64,000 bases of DNA from Trinickia violacea (lineage in GTDB: Bacteria; Pseudomonadota; Gammaproteobacteria; Burkholderiales; Burkholderiaceae), in NCBI RefSeq assembly GCF_005280735.1, contig NZ_CP040077.1:2046001-2110000 (forward strand), written 5' to 3'. Positions 63,963-64,000 of this stretch are shown one piece after another. The first letter of the stretch is position 1. Each line of letters begins with the position of its first letter. Both the position numbers and the translations under genes were made by a program. The notes beneath the pieces were generated by a model. It ran no database searches. It worked only from the letters and a program-made list of their open reading frames with translations, and was not told where the DNA came from.

Positions 63963-64000
63963 ATGGCAAGCTACAAAAAAATTCTGTTGTGCTATGACGG
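63963..64000 (+). CDS. universal stress protein, 3' part outside window
   Basis: Only the first 12 codons are visible (MASYKKILLCYDG), preceded by GGGAGGTCGTG. The KKILLCYDG start is typical for UspA-family proteins, which bind ATP and are induced by stress. The rest lies beyond the right edge. Confidence 0.75.
   Translation, partial: MASYKKILLCYD

Overview
The window is about 64 kb of GC-rich DNA (with some clearly less GC-rich islands) from a betaproteobacterium, most likely Burkholderia sensu lato (Burkholderia/Paraburkholderia/Trinickia/Caballeronia). The basis is gene order and protein character: guaA near a tRNA-Leu plus rnr-rlmB-rpiA, pyrD next to the N-degron transferases bpt and aat, an ssu operon ending in a small TOBE molybdopterin-binding gene, NodI/NodJ-type ABC genes, and a GC-rich palindromic repeat of the kind common in Burkholderiales. 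Species cannot be fixed by eye.

Bases 1-1449 are the 3' part of guaA. Bases 1450-26527, between guaA and a tRNA-Leu(CAG), look like an accessory region. It starts with a LacI-type regulator divergent from a cluster resembling rhizopine (methyl-inosamine) catabolism: MocD-like di-iron oxygenase, MocE-like Rieske ferredoxin, periplasmic sugar-binding protein, MocF-like reductase, a TIM-barrel isomerase, and a formaldehyde (class III alcohol) dehydrogenase that has been destroyed by an internal deletion. It continues with a DEAD-box helicase, a cytosolic HtrA-like protease with a LuxR response regulator, a 2OG-Fe(II)-type protein, a Rieske protein with a large helical C-terminus, an orphan Phd-like antitoxin, psuG, a DksA-like zinc finger, an alpha/beta hydrolase, an Mth938-like protein, a SagB-type double nitroreductase, a FIST sensor and RtcB. 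It ends with a decayed P4-type integrase beside the tRNA-Leu. Two full tRNA-Leu(CAG) genes and a tRNA-like scar between them record repeated integration.

Bases 27008-45712 are mostly conserved chromosome: rnr, rlmB, rpiA, a Crp/Fnr regulator, a FadR-type regulator, a Gfo/Idh/MocA oxidoreductase, signal peptidase I, a cystine-type ABC transporter lacking its ATPase, pyrD, bpt, a putative 30-residue membrane peptide, aat, a NUDIX hydrolase, initiator tRNA-fMet, a haem-degrading-domain protein and an SMR pump.

Bases 45712-64000 hold a divergent epimerase/TetR pair around a 33-bp palindrome, a 3-hydroxyisobutyryl-CoA hydrolase-like gene, ssuD-ssuC-ssuB plus a TOBE protein (without ssuE and ssuA), two MFS exporters, a PRC-barrel lipoprotein, a divergent pair of copper proteins (a secreted galactose-oxidase-like enzyme and a DUF2282 bufferin-type peptide), tRNA-His, dusA, NodI/NodJ-type ABC genes and the first codons of a universal stress protein.

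The parts most worth a second look are the copper oxidase/bufferin pair, the moc-like cluster with its broken formaldehyde dehydrogenase, the tRNA-Leu array with its tRNA-like scar, the Rieske-helical fusion, and the TTG-started 30-residue peptide.
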